Of a stretch of DNA of 19,812 nucleotides, positions 1-7,670 are shown piece after piece. The notes under the pieces are model-generated. The model saw nothing but the letters and a program-made list of their open reading frames with translations. It was not told the DNA's origin and searched no databases. Source of the DNA: CAYJXA01 sp964404595 (lineage in GTDB: Archaea; Nanobdellota; Nanobdellia; Woesearchaeales; GW2011-AR9); contig CAYOKQ010000025.1 of assembly GCA_964404595.1 (NCBI GenBank), forward strand, positions 1 through 19,812. The letters are read 5' to 3'. How positions within the stretch are numbered: position 1 is the first letter of the stretch; every line of letters starts with the position of its first letter. The translations under genes were made by a program, and so were the position numbers.

Positions 1-119
1 TAACGCCATATTCATGGAGAGAACCCAACTGGGGCAGCTTCAGTCGGAACTACTGGATTTATAAATGTTTCTAAAGGTTTGTTACTTTAAAGTAGTTCTT
101 TGGAATTGGATCTTCAGCA
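1..119. other. Left edge, no gene assigned; palindromic TATA-like box
   Basis: No reading frame here can be assigned with confidence. A perfect 10-bp palindrome ATTTATAAAT lies at 57-66 and could be a TATA box on either strand. Read on the minus strand it would drive a transcript leaving the window to the left, where ATG codons exist at 15 and 9. Nothing else supports a gene there. Confidence 0.3.
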
Positions 120-1190
120 TTATTCTACCTTCAATCCTTTGGCCACCAAAATCTTCCTCACCGACATATCGATCCGCTCCTGCGATATTTCCCCCCTCTC
201 TACCGCACCTTTGACCGTCTGGATCATGCTATAAATTTCATTGGGATCATCATTGAAATTCAAAATAATATCATTGCCTGCCGCAAACACCGCCACATAC
301 ATCTCATCGAGGGTTGCATAATAATTTCGTAAACCAAGCATGTTAATTTCGTCGCTGATCACTAAACCAGTAAAATTCTTCTTCAATTCACCGATCACTT
401 CGGACGAAGCTACCGCTGGAATTCCGTGTGAATCGATCGTGCCCGAAGTGATGATATGGCTCACCATGATAGCCGACACATTAGCCGCGAGTGATGTGTA
501 AGGATAGATATCTGCAGAGTGGATTTCTGCCGCCACTAAAAATTTGTGCGGATCACGCACCACTAATGTTTTTCCAGGATAATGCTTGGCCGTTGCAAAG
601 ACTCCCTGCTGCTGCAATCCTCTAATGTACTGCTCGGCTAAAATGGTAACTTCCTGTTCATTGCCTGGAAACGATCGGCATTTCCAGATAACGTCGTCTA
701 AATCAACCACCGGTGCAAAATTAAGAGTTATTCCCACCTCACGCAGATATTGGCCTTCGTGCATGCCCTTGCTATATGCTTGTTCGGGAGTAGAAACTGC
801 CGAAGCATAGGTAAAATTCTCAAATGCAGCAAAAGGATTGAGGCAACCTTCCAAATCTACAGTTACAAAGAAAGGAATTTCCATACCCTGTTGATATTGC
901 CCAATAATACTCCGAAAGAGGTTTTCTTCTTGCATTGCAAACAGGTGTATTCCCCCCAGTTGCAGATTTCTCCATGCCTGCACCTCATGCGCATAGCCTG
1001 GCACGATGATCATCTGGGCAATTTTCTGCTCTAAGGTTAAAGAATCAAGACCAATAGTACCATCAATGATGGTAATTGCCGGCGGCTTGGGAAGAAGGAA
1101 TCCTTTGGCTTTGGCCAGATTTAAGCCTCCCAAAATAAAAAGGAGAATGAGAAGAACAATAAATATACGCTTTGGAGGCACTTTCTTCAT
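120..1190 (-). CDS. Membrane-anchored glycoside hydrolase family 3 protein (NagZ-like beta-N-acetylhexosaminidase fold)
   Basis: A 356-residue GH3-type protein, predicted to hydrolyse beta-linked N-acetylglucosamine or a similar sugar outside the cell. A hydrophobic segment at about residues 8-25 gives an N-terminal anchor, and the TIM-barrel follows. Family landmarks are KHYPG at about 202-206, DPH at 213-215 (position of the Asp-His dyad of NagZ enzymes) and VISDEINM, where Asp 280 is the expected nucleophile. The loop between KHYPG and DPH departs from the usual GHG pattern, so substrate range is uncertain. I chose the ATG at 1190 because GGAGG lies 5 bases upstream; ATG 1193 is equally in frame, and a TTG further upstream at 1220 lies inside the preceding gene without its own site. 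The stop of the preceding gene overlaps this start (TGATG), so the two are probably translationally coupled. Family is well supported; function is inferred. Confidence 0.85.
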   Translation of the reverse strand: MKKVPPKRIFIVLLILLFILGGLNLAKAKGFLLPKPPAITIIDGTIGLDSLTLEQKIAQMIIVPGYAHEVQAWRNLQLGGIHLFAMQEENLFRSIIGQYQQGMEIPFFVTVDLEGCLNPFAAFENFTYASAVSTPEQAYSKGMHEGQYLREVGITLNFAPVVDLDDVIWKCRSFPGNEQEVTILAEQYIRGLQQQGVFATAKHYPGKTLVVRDPHKFLVAAEIHSADIYPYTSLAANVSAIMVSHIITSGTIDSHGIPAVASSEVIGELKKNFTGLVISDEINMLGLRNYYATLDEMYVAVFAAGNDIILNFNDDPNEIYSMIQTVKGAVERGEISQERIDMSVRKILVAKGLKVE

Positions 1191-1540
1191 CATTTCCTCC
1201 AAAAGACCTGCTTTTGACAATAACTGAGCGCTTTATTATTCAATAGATATTGTACCTGTGAACTGCTCCTGCAGCTAAAATCCGTGCTTCCTTCTTCAAA
1301 TTGCTGTGGCTCATGCACGCATTCAAGCTGTGCTTGCGCTTCGAGACAGCAGCGGGGCAGATCGTCCCATTGCGCCTGTTCTTTACCAACTTGAATTATA
1401 CACAAAGGCTCCGACGAATCAAACACAGAAATTGCCTGCCCTACGTTCGGAAGTGTAATTCCAATGAGCATGAGTACCAGGATGATGCAAAGCAATCCCA
1501 TAGAAATGTTGATAATCCACCAGCTTCGATCAGTAACCAT
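1190..1540 (-). CDS. Small single-pass, Cys-rich membrane-anchored protein
   Basis: A 116-residue protein of unrecognised family. It opens with a short polar stretch (MVTDRSWW), then a strongly hydrophobic helix at roughly residues 8-30, then a tail with several cysteines (RCC, LEC, FSC, SYC) that would lie outside the cell and could form disulfides. The frame is open further upstream, but I placed the start at ATG 1540 because a TTTATATA box sits at 1563-1570, centred 26-27 bases before it, the geometry of a leaderless archaeal promoter. Its stop overlaps the start of the GH3 gene, so the two are probably made together; it may be an accessory or tether for the hydrolase. That role is inference from coupling alone. 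Confidence 0.6.
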   Translation of the reverse strand: MVTDRSWWIINISMGLLCIILVLMLIGITLPNVGQAISVFDSSEPLCIIQVGKEQAQWDDLPRCCLEAQAQLECVHEPQQFEEGSTDFSCRSSSQVQYLLNNKALSYCQKQVFWRK

Positions 1541-1562
1541 TGTGTAAAACAAATAAAAAAGA

Positions 1563-1570
1563 TATATAAA
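1563..1570 (-). promoter_or_regulatory. TATA box of the small-protein/GH3 operon
   Basis: TTTATATA on the minus strand, centred about 26.5 bases upstream of ATG 1540, just after the stop of the pentapeptide-repeat gene. The spacing suggests a leaderless transcript starting at or next to the ATG. Confidence 0.5.
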
Positions 1571-1571
1571 A

Positions 1572-2738
1572 CTACGCATTCGTGGTGCGATTGAATTGGA
1601 CATTCTTAGCTTGCTCAAAATGTATGGCAAGCTGAAATTGTGCTCTGTGTAAACCCAAAGCATTTTTAAAATCAGCTTCTGCTACTCTAGCATTCTGCCA
1701 AGTGGCACTCCACAAAAGGGTTTTGACGAACTTGGCCCATTGTAAATTAGCGCTGTTGAAAATAACTGCTTCCATGACGCTTTCCGAAAAATCTGCATAC
1801 TCCGCAACAGTGCCTGCCAGCAGGGCAAATTTGAGCTCAGTTCTCTGAAGGGAAGCATAATCAAGCTTGGCGTTGTTAAAGTTAGCATGAACCATAAGAC
1901 TTCCATTGAGATTGGCGCGTCGAAGATCAGCGTGGCTAAAGTTTACGTGATCTGCATGCACTGATTTTACATTTGCTCCAACAAGCCTGCTTCTAAAGAA
2001 ATTTGCTTCATCGATAAATGCTCCTTCCAAGGAAGCCTCGGTAAGATCTGCTTGAACTAAGTTTGCCCGTGAGAGAACAACTTTCTCCAGATTCACCTGT
2101 CGAAGGTTAGCACTTTCTAGATCTGCTCCCATAAGCACTAATCCCGAAAGATCCGCTCCTACTAAATTTACTCCTTTGAGAGACACACGCCTTATTTCTA
2201 TTTTGTTAACTAAATCTCTTCTTACCCGTGTGTCCATTGAACTAAAAAAACCTTCCTTGCGCAATAATTGTAATAATGCGTTTCGATTCTCTAACTTAAT
2301 ATACGTCTGCGGGTTCAACCATGGCTCTTGGGAAGAGATGGCGACAGCAATTTTCAAAGTTTCAATAAGAATAGAAATATGTTCGCCGATTATTTTAAGA
2401 TACTTCTCTTTTTCTTTCCGAATGATGGCAACCTGCGCCGGTTTCTTTCCCTCGTTCTTAGCAAGCTTTGCAACCGAAGTCAGAGCAGTTAAACATCGTT
2501 GGGAGGCAGCCCGCGCCTGTGTAATTTTAGTTCGCAGTACTTTTACGTCATCTAGTTCGGGTAAATGCTTAAGTCCTGACACTCCCGAACGCCACTCTAA
2601 TTTTCTTCCTTGTACGTCAACCAGCTTAAGAAGGTGATCAACGTCGCTAAATTTTTGAGAATATATTTTTTGCCTAGCCTGAATCGCCCAGCCTTCCATC
2701 GCTTTGATCTGATCCAGAATTGATTGTTCATCTACCAC
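1572..2738 (-). CDS. Pentapeptide-repeat protein with N-terminal helical domain
   Basis: A 388-residue protein. Residues 1-160 are predicted helical and polar, with no family recognised. From about 180 to 375 the sequence follows the A(D/N)LXX pentapeptide pattern, for example GADLSG, SANLRQ, RANLVQADLTEASLEGA and HADLRRANLNG, which in this family builds a right-handed quadrilateral beta-helix. No signal peptide or transmembrane segment is visible, so it is probably cytoplasmic. Such proteins act as protein-binding scaffolds or DNA mimics, but no specific partner can be named. The start is a GTG; no Shine-Dalgarno site precedes it, but CTTAAATA at 2761-2768 is centred 26-27 bases upstream, consistent with a leaderless message. 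It is divergent from the glutaredoxin gene. Confidence 0.85.
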   Translation of the reverse strand: MVDEQSILDQIKAMEGWAIQARQKIYSQKFSDVDHLLKLVDVQGRKLEWRSGVSGLKHLPELDDVKVLRTKITQARAASQRCLTALTSVAKLAKNEGKKPAQVAIIRKEKEKYLKIIGEHISILIETLKIAVAISSQEPWLNPQTYIKLENRNALLQLLRKEGFFSSMDTRVRRDLVNKIEIRRVSLKGVNLVGADLSGLVLMGADLESANLRQVNLEKVVLSRANLVQADLTEASLEGAFIDEANFFRSRLVGANVKSVHADHVNFSHADLRRANLNGSLMVHANFNNAKLDYASLQRTELKFALLAGTVAEYADFSESVMEAVIFNSANLQWAKFVKTLLWSATWQNARVAEADFKNALGLHRAQFQLAIHFEQAKNVQFNRTTNA

Positions 2739-2760
2739 AAGATTAGGGTGATTTCTAACC

Positions 2761-2792
2761 TATTTAAGCATTTCTATCCAAAGATATATAAA
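2761..2792. promoter_or_regulatory. Divergent promoter pair between pentapeptide-repeat and glutaredoxin genes
   Basis: Minus strand: CTTAAATA (2761-2768), centred 26.5 bases from GTG 2738. Plus strand: TATATAAA (2785-2792), centred 27.5 bases from ATG 2816. Both fit leaderless archaeal promoters. Confidence 0.5.
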
Positions 2793-2815
2793 TATTTAAC
2801 CGAATTAGTCCCATT

Positions 2816-3052
2816 ATGGAAGTTACCATCTATACCACACCCACCTGTTCTTGGTGCAAGAAATTAAAAGAATATTTGAAAAAGAAGAAAGTATCCTATC
2901 AGGAACATGATGTCATTGAAAGTGATTCTGCTCGGGAAATGATGATTGAAAAGACCGGCCAGATGGCGGTTCCGGTGATTGAGATTGCCGGTGAAGTGAT
3001 AGTGGGATTTGACGAAGCTAGGTTGGAAGAGATTTTGAAGAAGAAGAAATGA
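2816..3052 (+). CDS. Glutaredoxin-like thiol-disulfide oxidoreductase
   Basis: A 78-residue thioredoxin-fold protein, the usual size for a minimal glutaredoxin or NrdH-type redoxin. The dithiol active site is CSWC at residues 11-14 after a TPT turn. The cis-proline loop is visible as AVPVIEI around residue 52, and VGFDEARLEEIL closes the fold. It should exchange disulfides in the cytoplasm with glutathione-like thiols or a reductase; the physiological partner cannot be read from the sequence. The tail is four lysines. The stop codon overlaps the next gene's start by 4 nt (ATGA), so the two are co-translated. A leaderless promoter lies at 2785-2792. Confidence 0.9.
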   Translation: MEVTIYTTPTCSWCKKLKEYLKKKKVSYQEHDVIESDSAREMMIEKTGQMAVPVIEIAGEVIVGFDEARLEEILKKKK

Positions 3053-3630
3053 TAGAAATAAAAGCAGTTCTGGGAATTATCGCCATCATCATTGCTTTTA
3101 TCGGATATGTTCCTTATTTTAGAGATATTTTTCGTGGGCAAACCAAGCCACACGCTTTTAGCTGGCTGGTGTGGGCTTCATTAACGGGGATTGCTTTTTT
3201 CGGACAGGTTTTTGATAAAGGTGGAGCGGGAGCATGGGTTACTGGATTTACTGCTGTCGTCAGTTTCATGATCTTTTTCTTAGCATTACAAAGAGGAGAG
3301 AAGAATATAACTTCATCTGATAAATGGAGTTTATTTGGTGCTGTTGTGGCGTTGGTGTTATGGTATCTTACTCATAATCCACTCGGATCAGTCATTTTAA
3401 TCACAATAATCGATGCTCTTGGTTTTTATCCGACATTTCGAAAGTCTTATCACAAACCACACGAAGAAACAATGCTCACCTTTTTTCTAAGTGGATTAAA
3501 GTTTGTGATAGCGATAATTGCACTACAAAACTATTCTGTGATTACATATTTATATCCTGCCTCTCTGGTGATCATGAATTTTGCATTTACGATCATGCTG
3601 CTTATTCGCAGAAAACAAAAGAGTCTATAG
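3049..3630 (+). CDS. PQ-loop-like integral membrane protein (SWEET/SemiSWEET-type fold)
   Basis: A 193-residue polytopic membrane protein with about six to seven hydrophobic helices. It appears internally duplicated: an N-terminal unit with GYVPYFRDIFRGQTKPHAFSW and a second with GFYPTFRKSYHKPHEE. A proline-tyrosine or tyrosine-proline turn followed by a basic loop and KPH is typical of PQ-loop-related families that move sugars or other small solutes. Substrate is unknown. It overlaps the glutaredoxin gene by 4 nt and so belongs to the same transcript. Its last bases overlap the decayed toxin remnant on the opposite strand. Confidence is good for membrane topology class and moderate for the family name. 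Confidence 0.7.
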   Translation: MIEIKAVLGIIAIIIAFIGYVPYFRDIFRGQTKPHAFSWLVWASLTGIAFFGQVFDKGGAGAWVTGFTAVVSFMIFFLALQRGEKNITSSDKWSLFGAVVALVLWYLTHNPLGSVILITIIDALGFYPTFRKSYHKPHEETMLTFFLSGLKFVIAIIALQNYSVITYLYPASLVIMNFAFTIMLLIRRKQKSL

Positions 3631-3702
3631 AAATAACTGAATCATATCCTCAGTTTTTAACACAAATACGTTATTCTGCTGATCAAAATGAGCATCATCT
3701 TT
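3625..3702 (-). pseudogene. Probable C-terminal remnant of a PIN-domain (VapC-like) toxin
   Basis: Immediately after the small antitoxin-like gene, shifted by one base, an open stretch without a start codon reads about 25 residues: DDAHFDQQNN then VFVLKTEDMIQLFL, stop at 3625. A DxHFD...V.VL..E pattern is how many PIN-domain toxins end, where the acidic residue helps bind metal. The N-terminal 90-100 residues expected of a PIN domain are absent, and an in-frame stop lies just upstream. I read this as a VapC gene that lost most of its body by deletion. The match is by eye and short, so confidence is limited. Confidence 0.4.
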
Positions 3703-3796
3703 TCTTCAGCTCATCAAAAGTATCCATTTTAATTCTACGGGAAATTTCATCAACATCTTTCTGGGTCAGCTTGCTCTTGCTAGTTATTTTATCCAT
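3695..3796 (-). CDS. Short VapB-like antitoxin peptide (33 residues)
   Basis: A 33-residue polar peptide: MDKITSKSKLTQKDVDEI then SRRIKMDTFDELKKR. The KSKLTxKDVxEISRRIK pattern resembles the N-terminal part of small archaeal VapB-type antitoxins that usually sit upstream of PIN toxins. Here it is followed within a few bases by what looks like only the tail of a PIN domain, so it is probably the leftover half of a decayed module, unless it still counteracts toxins elsewhere. No strong Shine-Dalgarno site is seen. It lies between the PQ-loop gene and gpsA, in the same direction as gpsA. Confidence 0.45.
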   Translation of the reverse strand: MDKITSKSKLTQKDVDEISRRIKMDTFDELKKR

Positions 3797-3811
3797 AGTA
3801 TCATTTAATGT

Positions 3812-4750
3812 TTATTGAATTAAATCAGCAGCAATTCTATCACCATAAAGAATCCCATGCACCGCACTCATTAACGGCAACTCCAACCCAAACTTCTCTT
3901 TCAACGCCGGCACTGCTTTAGCAGATGTAACTCCTTCTGCCACCATCTTCATCTCTGCCATGATTTCGGACAATTTCCTTCCTTTGCCCAATTCTCGTCC
4001 CACTCTAAAATTACGCGAATGCACGCTTAAACAGGTCACGATAATATCACCAATTCCTGCAAGCCCATGAAACGTTTCATCTTTCGCTCCCCACGCCATT
4101 CCCACCTGCCGGATTTCCGCATAGCCTTTGGTGATGATGAATGCCTTGGCGTTATCTCCCATTCCCAGTCCTGATGCAATTCCAACTGCTAAAGCGACGA
4201 TATTTTTTAATGCTGCGGCCACTTGCACCCCAATAATATCATCTGACAATTCGACTTTCAATAGATCTGATTCAAATTCCTGTTGTAATTTTTCTTTTCC
4301 CTCTCCGCCGGCCAGGACAATGCCGCTGAGTAATCCTTTTCCCACTTCTTCCGCATGCGTGGGCCCATAGAGAAAAAATAAAGGGTTGGATATTTTTTCA
4401 TGAGTGATCTCGCTCAAGAGCCGGGTGCCGCTGGCAAATCCTTTAGAACAGAGAATGAGTGGTTGGACTTTGAGATATGCGTTTGCTTTTTCAAGAGTGG
4501 ATTCTACTTTATCCGAAGGCACCACCACCAGAACTAATTCCGCACCGCCGAGCGTGAAAGCCAAGTCAGATGAGATAGTGATATTATCTGATAACTGCAC
4601 TCCTGGCAATAAAGGACATTCTCGTTTCTCTTGCATCTGCTGAGCTTGCTGCTCAAAGAATTCCCATAGTTTTATCTGGTGCTTTTTCTTTGCCAGATGG
4701 ACTGCTAATGCCGTTCCCCAGCTTCCTCCGCCTAAAATAGCAATATGCAT
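3812..4750 (-). CDS. gpsA: NAD(P)H-dependent glycerol-3-phosphate dehydrogenase
   Basis: A 312-residue enzyme interconverting dihydroxyacetone phosphate and sn-glycerol 3-phosphate in the cytosol. The Rossmann motif is GGGSWG at residues 7-12. Other family signatures are SKGF at 102-105, GPTHAEEV at 129-136, the catalytic lysine in AALKNI (Lys 182), GIGDIIVTC at 232-240 and SRNFRVG from 245. Length is slightly short of the usual 330 but nothing essential is missing. In an archaeon this is notable, since archaeal lipids use glycerol 1-phosphate made by an unrelated enzyme; GpsA gives the bacterial-type enantiomer and may serve catabolism or redox balance. The start ATG is supported by TTTAAA at 4773-4778, centred 26 bases upstream, so it may be transcribed separately from the lipoprotein gene 40 nt before it. 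Confidence 0.95.
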   Translation of the reverse strand: MHIAILGGGSWGTALAVHLAKKKHQIKLWEFFEQQAQQMQEKRECPLLPGVQLSDNITISSDLAFTLGGAELVLVVVPSDKVESTLEKANAYLKVQPLILCSKGFASGTRLLSEITHEKISNPLFFLYGPTHAEEVGKGLLSGIVLAGGEGKEKLQQEFESDLLKVELSDDIIGVQVAAALKNIVALAVGIASGLGMGDNAKAFIITKGYAEIRQVGMAWGAKDETFHGLAGIGDIIVTCLSVHSRNFRVGRELGKGRKLSEIMAEMKMVAEGVTSAKAVPALKEKFGLELPLMSAVHGILYGDRIAADLIQ

Positions 4751-4772
4751 ATCATTGCAGAAAAAGAATTGC

Positions 4773-4778
4773 TTTAAA
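4773..4778 (-). promoter_or_regulatory. TATA-like box of gpsA
   Basis: TTTAAA centred 26 bases upstream of ATG 4750 in the 40-nt gap after the lipoprotein gene; suggests an internal leaderless promoter. Confidence 0.4.
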
Positions 4779-4790
4779 TGTATTGCGGAA

Positions 4791-5645
4791 CTATCGTACC
4801 ATCCTCAACTTTCCTTCTTCTTTCACTTCATAATCATAGCTAAAGCCCATCGAGAGTGTCGTGGTGTACGAATTCTGATCACGCAGCGCTTTCCGGCAGA
4901 TGATGATGGCTTCTTGTTTCTCAGCTGTAAATGTGATCATTTTTTTATTCTCTTTCGTATTTTGAAATTCGCACGGCAATTCCTCGCCGCCAAGCAGCGT
5001 GCTGCCCATATAAACCGTATTAATTTCTCCCTGCCCTTCATTACGCACCTGCAGCCGCAATTCCACACTGCCTCCCGGCGACATAATTTCCTCTAGTTCA
5101 TGCACCACAAGTGGCGCTCCCTGTCCAGAATATCCTTTGTGATCTTCCACTGTGCATCCGGAATCGTAAACTGCATACAAGTTAGGATTAATACAGATAG
5201 TATCCAGAAAATCCATCTTGGAATTATAACGCACTTTCACAAAAAAAGTGTTGACATATTCCTCAGCATTCTGAAATAATTCCCCGGCGGCGGCGTCAAA
5301 TTCAAGAAATTGCTTTCCTCCTGATGGAGCTAAGGCACTCCGGCCTTCGATCAGGTCAAAGAACTGTTCCTGCTGATCCACCCTAAAAAAATGTTCATCG
5401 AGCCCGACAATGCGAACGGTGCCAGAAGTGGTATCATACGCCGCTTGGTTATCCAATTGTACGATAATTTTAAATGGAGTAGTCGGATAGATTTTCTCTG
5501 GCGGCGCATTATCGAGAAAGCTGACTTCAAGCTCGCTTACGCCTTGTTTAAAGTTATAATTCAAAGCTCTATCCCCTGCATCAGAGCCGCAGCCCAGGAG
5601 AAAAAGAAACACGAATGCAATTCCAAAGAAAAGTATTTTTTTCAT
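4791..5645 (-). CDS. Predicted secreted lipoprotein
   Basis: A 284-residue exported protein of unrecognised family. The N-terminus MKKILFFGIAFVFLFLLGCG is a classical signal peptide ending in a lipobox-like LLGC, with Cys 19 as the likely lipidation site. The mature part is predicted beta-rich, with extended alternating strands and phrases such as VELRLQVRNEGQGEINTVYM, typical of immunoglobulin-like or CARDB-type outer domains that describe protein-protein contacts. Four or more cysteines in the mature chain could form disulfides. Its ATG overlaps the stop of the preceding membrane-protein gene by 4 nt (ATGA), so the two are co-translated and probably act together at the cell surface. Confidence 0.75.
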   Translation of the reverse strand: MKKILFFGIAFVFLFLLGCGSDAGDRALNYNFKQGVSELEVSFLDNAPPEKIYPTTPFKIIVQLDNQAAYDTTSGTVRIVGLDEHFFRVDQQEQFFDLIEGRSALAPSGGKQFLEFDAAAGELFQNAEEYVNTFFVKVRYNSKMDFLDTICINPNLYAVYDSGCTVEDHKGYSGQGAPLVVHELEEIMSPGGSVELRLQVRNEGQGEINTVYMGSTLLGGEELPCEFQNTKENKKMITFTAEKQEAIIICRKALRDQNSYTTTLSMGFSYDYEVKEEGKLRMVR

Positions 5646-7633
5646 GATAGTGGTGGTTTTATTTCGATATCGACATATTCACTAAGAGCGTAATCATAGA
5701 CCAACGTTGCTTCAAAAGTGTGCGGGATCCATTCCACGGGATTTTTGAATTGGGCGGGATAATCTATAATTGAACAGGGAGGCAGGGGTATATTTCTAAA
5801 TATTTTGTTGGTATCGGTAAACGGGCCCCCCGATATACAAATGGCATCATTGACTATAAATCCTTCCATTAAAATTGAATAACTCTTAATAAGAGATAGT
5901 TTGCCGGTCCCGGTATTCTCAATGTTTGAGGTTAATAAGATATTCTTATAGGGCTTATTTTCGATAATGATTTCTTTGGGGCCATGACCAATATTAAAAT
6001 TAATATGGGCAAAATCGGCAGGAGCTAATGATTCGGAAACAGCAATTACTCTAACGATCTCTTCCTTGCGCAAGCGGTCCACTTCTTCAGGAGTTTTATT
6101 CCCTACAAAGGCCCTCTGTAAACGTGAGACAGTCACGATATCCTTGATGGTAGCATTGAACCACACTTTATATTGTCCATTTAACACTTCTCCTTCGTTT
6201 GGAAGACACAGATAGCTTGATTTAAACATTGCATCTGAAAACGAAACTGGCGGTGCTCCTTCGATTCTTCCGACAACATTCCCTCCCACGGAAGCGGTGC
6301 CTGACTTTCCCTCAAAATGGCAGGCCACGTCAACTGATAAAAGTAATTTCCGCGGATTTTCTATTTTCAATTCAAACGGAAAAGGAAAAAGCGGATTATA
6401 AGTAGTAGGAAAAGATTCTTTGATTGCCACTATATCTGCCTTCGTCGGTTCTTTAATAGTAGGATCAATCACCCCCTGCACCTGCAGCGCAGCATCTTTT
6501 TTCTTTTTTTGCTGTTCATTGAGACATTCCGTAAATTGGGGAGTGCCTACTTGGACGTTTTCTATCTTCTCACAAATATAGGTGAGCTCCGATAATTCCT
6601 GCCGCTTCTCAACACAGCCTGGCACGTTGGTCGGTTCAGAAAAGATACAGGCCAAATTGGACCAGGCAGGATTTTCTTTTTGCGGAATTTGCGCACGTAA
6701 TCGCTGCTGTGCTGCTTCAAATTCCCCGGCTTCGGGAAGAAGGGATTTTTCATAACCAAGTCCGGGAATGGCCGGGGCGATGATAATAAATAGAATATAC
6801 AAAATGCCCATAATTCGCAGGAAATTAAGCAATGCATTCACTGATGTACTCTTACTGGCACTTCCAGGAAAAGTAAATACGCCCAGCATCATCCACCAGG
6901 GCATGAATAAAATGAGATTCTGCAGCAAGGGCGTTATGGGTAATTTTAAATTTTCAACCAGGAAAGGAATGAGTCCAATATCCAGAAAGAAAAAAAGTAC
7001 GGGAACAAAGCCAAGCAATTCAGGAGCAATACTTTCTCCTTTGCTCAGAAGCAGAGGAATGGCAAGAATAACTAATGCAATAGAAAGGAACGTAAGCAAA
7101 AAGCCAGGGTTATAATTTCCTTGAAAGAAAAAATACCACACCATGAATAATAGCATTGGAATGAGAATGGTTATTTTATCTTTTTGGGCAAAATGAGCAA
7201 TGACTATACCAGACAAAAGAAATAGCAATAATGAGATACCAAAGGCAAATGAAGACAAACCTGCCGTGCTAATACGAAGTAAATATTCCGCTAATCCCAG
7301 AATGATGAGCGCCACACTGACCCAGGGAGCGGCAGACATATCGGTAGAATCAGAAGTTACATTTTTATTCAATAATTTTTTCAGAAAATTTTCCTGTGCT
7401 TGGGCCGCTTTGCGTTCTTCATCGGCTGCTCGCTGCTGTGCGCTCGCAGCACTTTGCTCTGCTTTGGCCGCTTGTGTTTCTGCTCTTCCTGCCATATCTT
7501 GTGAAGAAGCCGCTGCTGGTTTTCGTTGGAAGGTTGGAAAATACGTATCACTAGAGCCTGAGCTTCCGATATTTTTCTTGCTGGCCTTGGCAACACCTGA
7601 CTTAAAGCCTTGTAGGCGATCTTTCCATCCCAT
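5642..7633 (-). CDS. Polytopic membrane protein with Ala-rich coiled coil and large outer domain
   Basis: A 663-residue protein of no named family. Residues 1-45 are basic and Ser/Gly rich; 47-82 form an Ala/Glu/Gln-rich coiled coil (AETQAAKAEQ, RAADEERKAAQAQ). About seven membrane helices follow at roughly 103-119, 126-147, 153-170, 176-197, 204-224, 233-253 and 268-289. Residues 290-663 are soluble and beta-rich with scattered cysteines. Seven helices would leave the coiled coil inside and the C-terminal domain outside. The C-terminal part resembles the partner lipoprotein in style (FELKIENPRKLLLSVDV), suggesting a paired envelope complex. The ATG at 7633 has AAGAGG seven bases upstream and a TATA box (TTTTTATA, 7671-7678). 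It shares its intergenic region with the divergent ATPase and its operators. Confidence 0.75.
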   Translation of the reverse strand: MGWKDRLQGFKSGVAKASKKNIGSSGSSDTYFPTFQRKPAAASSQDMAGRAETQAAKAEQSAASAQQRAADEERKAAQAQENFLKKLLNKNVTSDSTDMSAAPWVSVALIILGLAEYLLRISTAGLSSFAFGISLLLFLLSGIVIAHFAQKDKITILIPMLLFMVWYFFFQGNYNPGFLLTFLSIALVILAIPLLLSKGESIAPELLGFVPVLFFFLDIGLIPFLVENLKLPITPLLQNLILFMPWWMMLGVFTFPGSASKSTSVNALLNFLRIMGILYILFIIIAPAIPGLGYEKSLLPEAGEFEAAQQRLRAQIPQKENPAWSNLACIFSEPTNVPGCVEKRQELSELTYICEKIENVQVGTPQFTECLNEQQKKKKDAALQVQGVIDPTIKEPTKADIVAIKESFPTTYNPLFPFPFELKIENPRKLLLSVDVACHFEGKSGTASVGGNVVGRIEGAPPVSFSDAMFKSSYLCLPNEGEVLNGQYKVWFNATIKDIVTVSRLQRAFVGNKTPEEVDRLRKEEIVRVIAVSESLAPADFAHINFNIGHGPKEIIIENKPYKNILLTSNIENTGTGKLSLIKSYSILMEGFIVNDAICISGGPFTDTNKIFRNIPLPPCSIIDYPAQFKNPVEWIPHTFEATLVYDYALSEYVDIEIKPPLS

Positions 7634-7670
7634 CGATAAACCTCTTTTGACTAAGATAAAAGGAACTGCC

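Noticed and set aside
1..90. Short plus-strand frames at the left edge (for example one ending at 90)
   Set aside because: Too short, without start codons, and in competing frames; none can be tied to a family.
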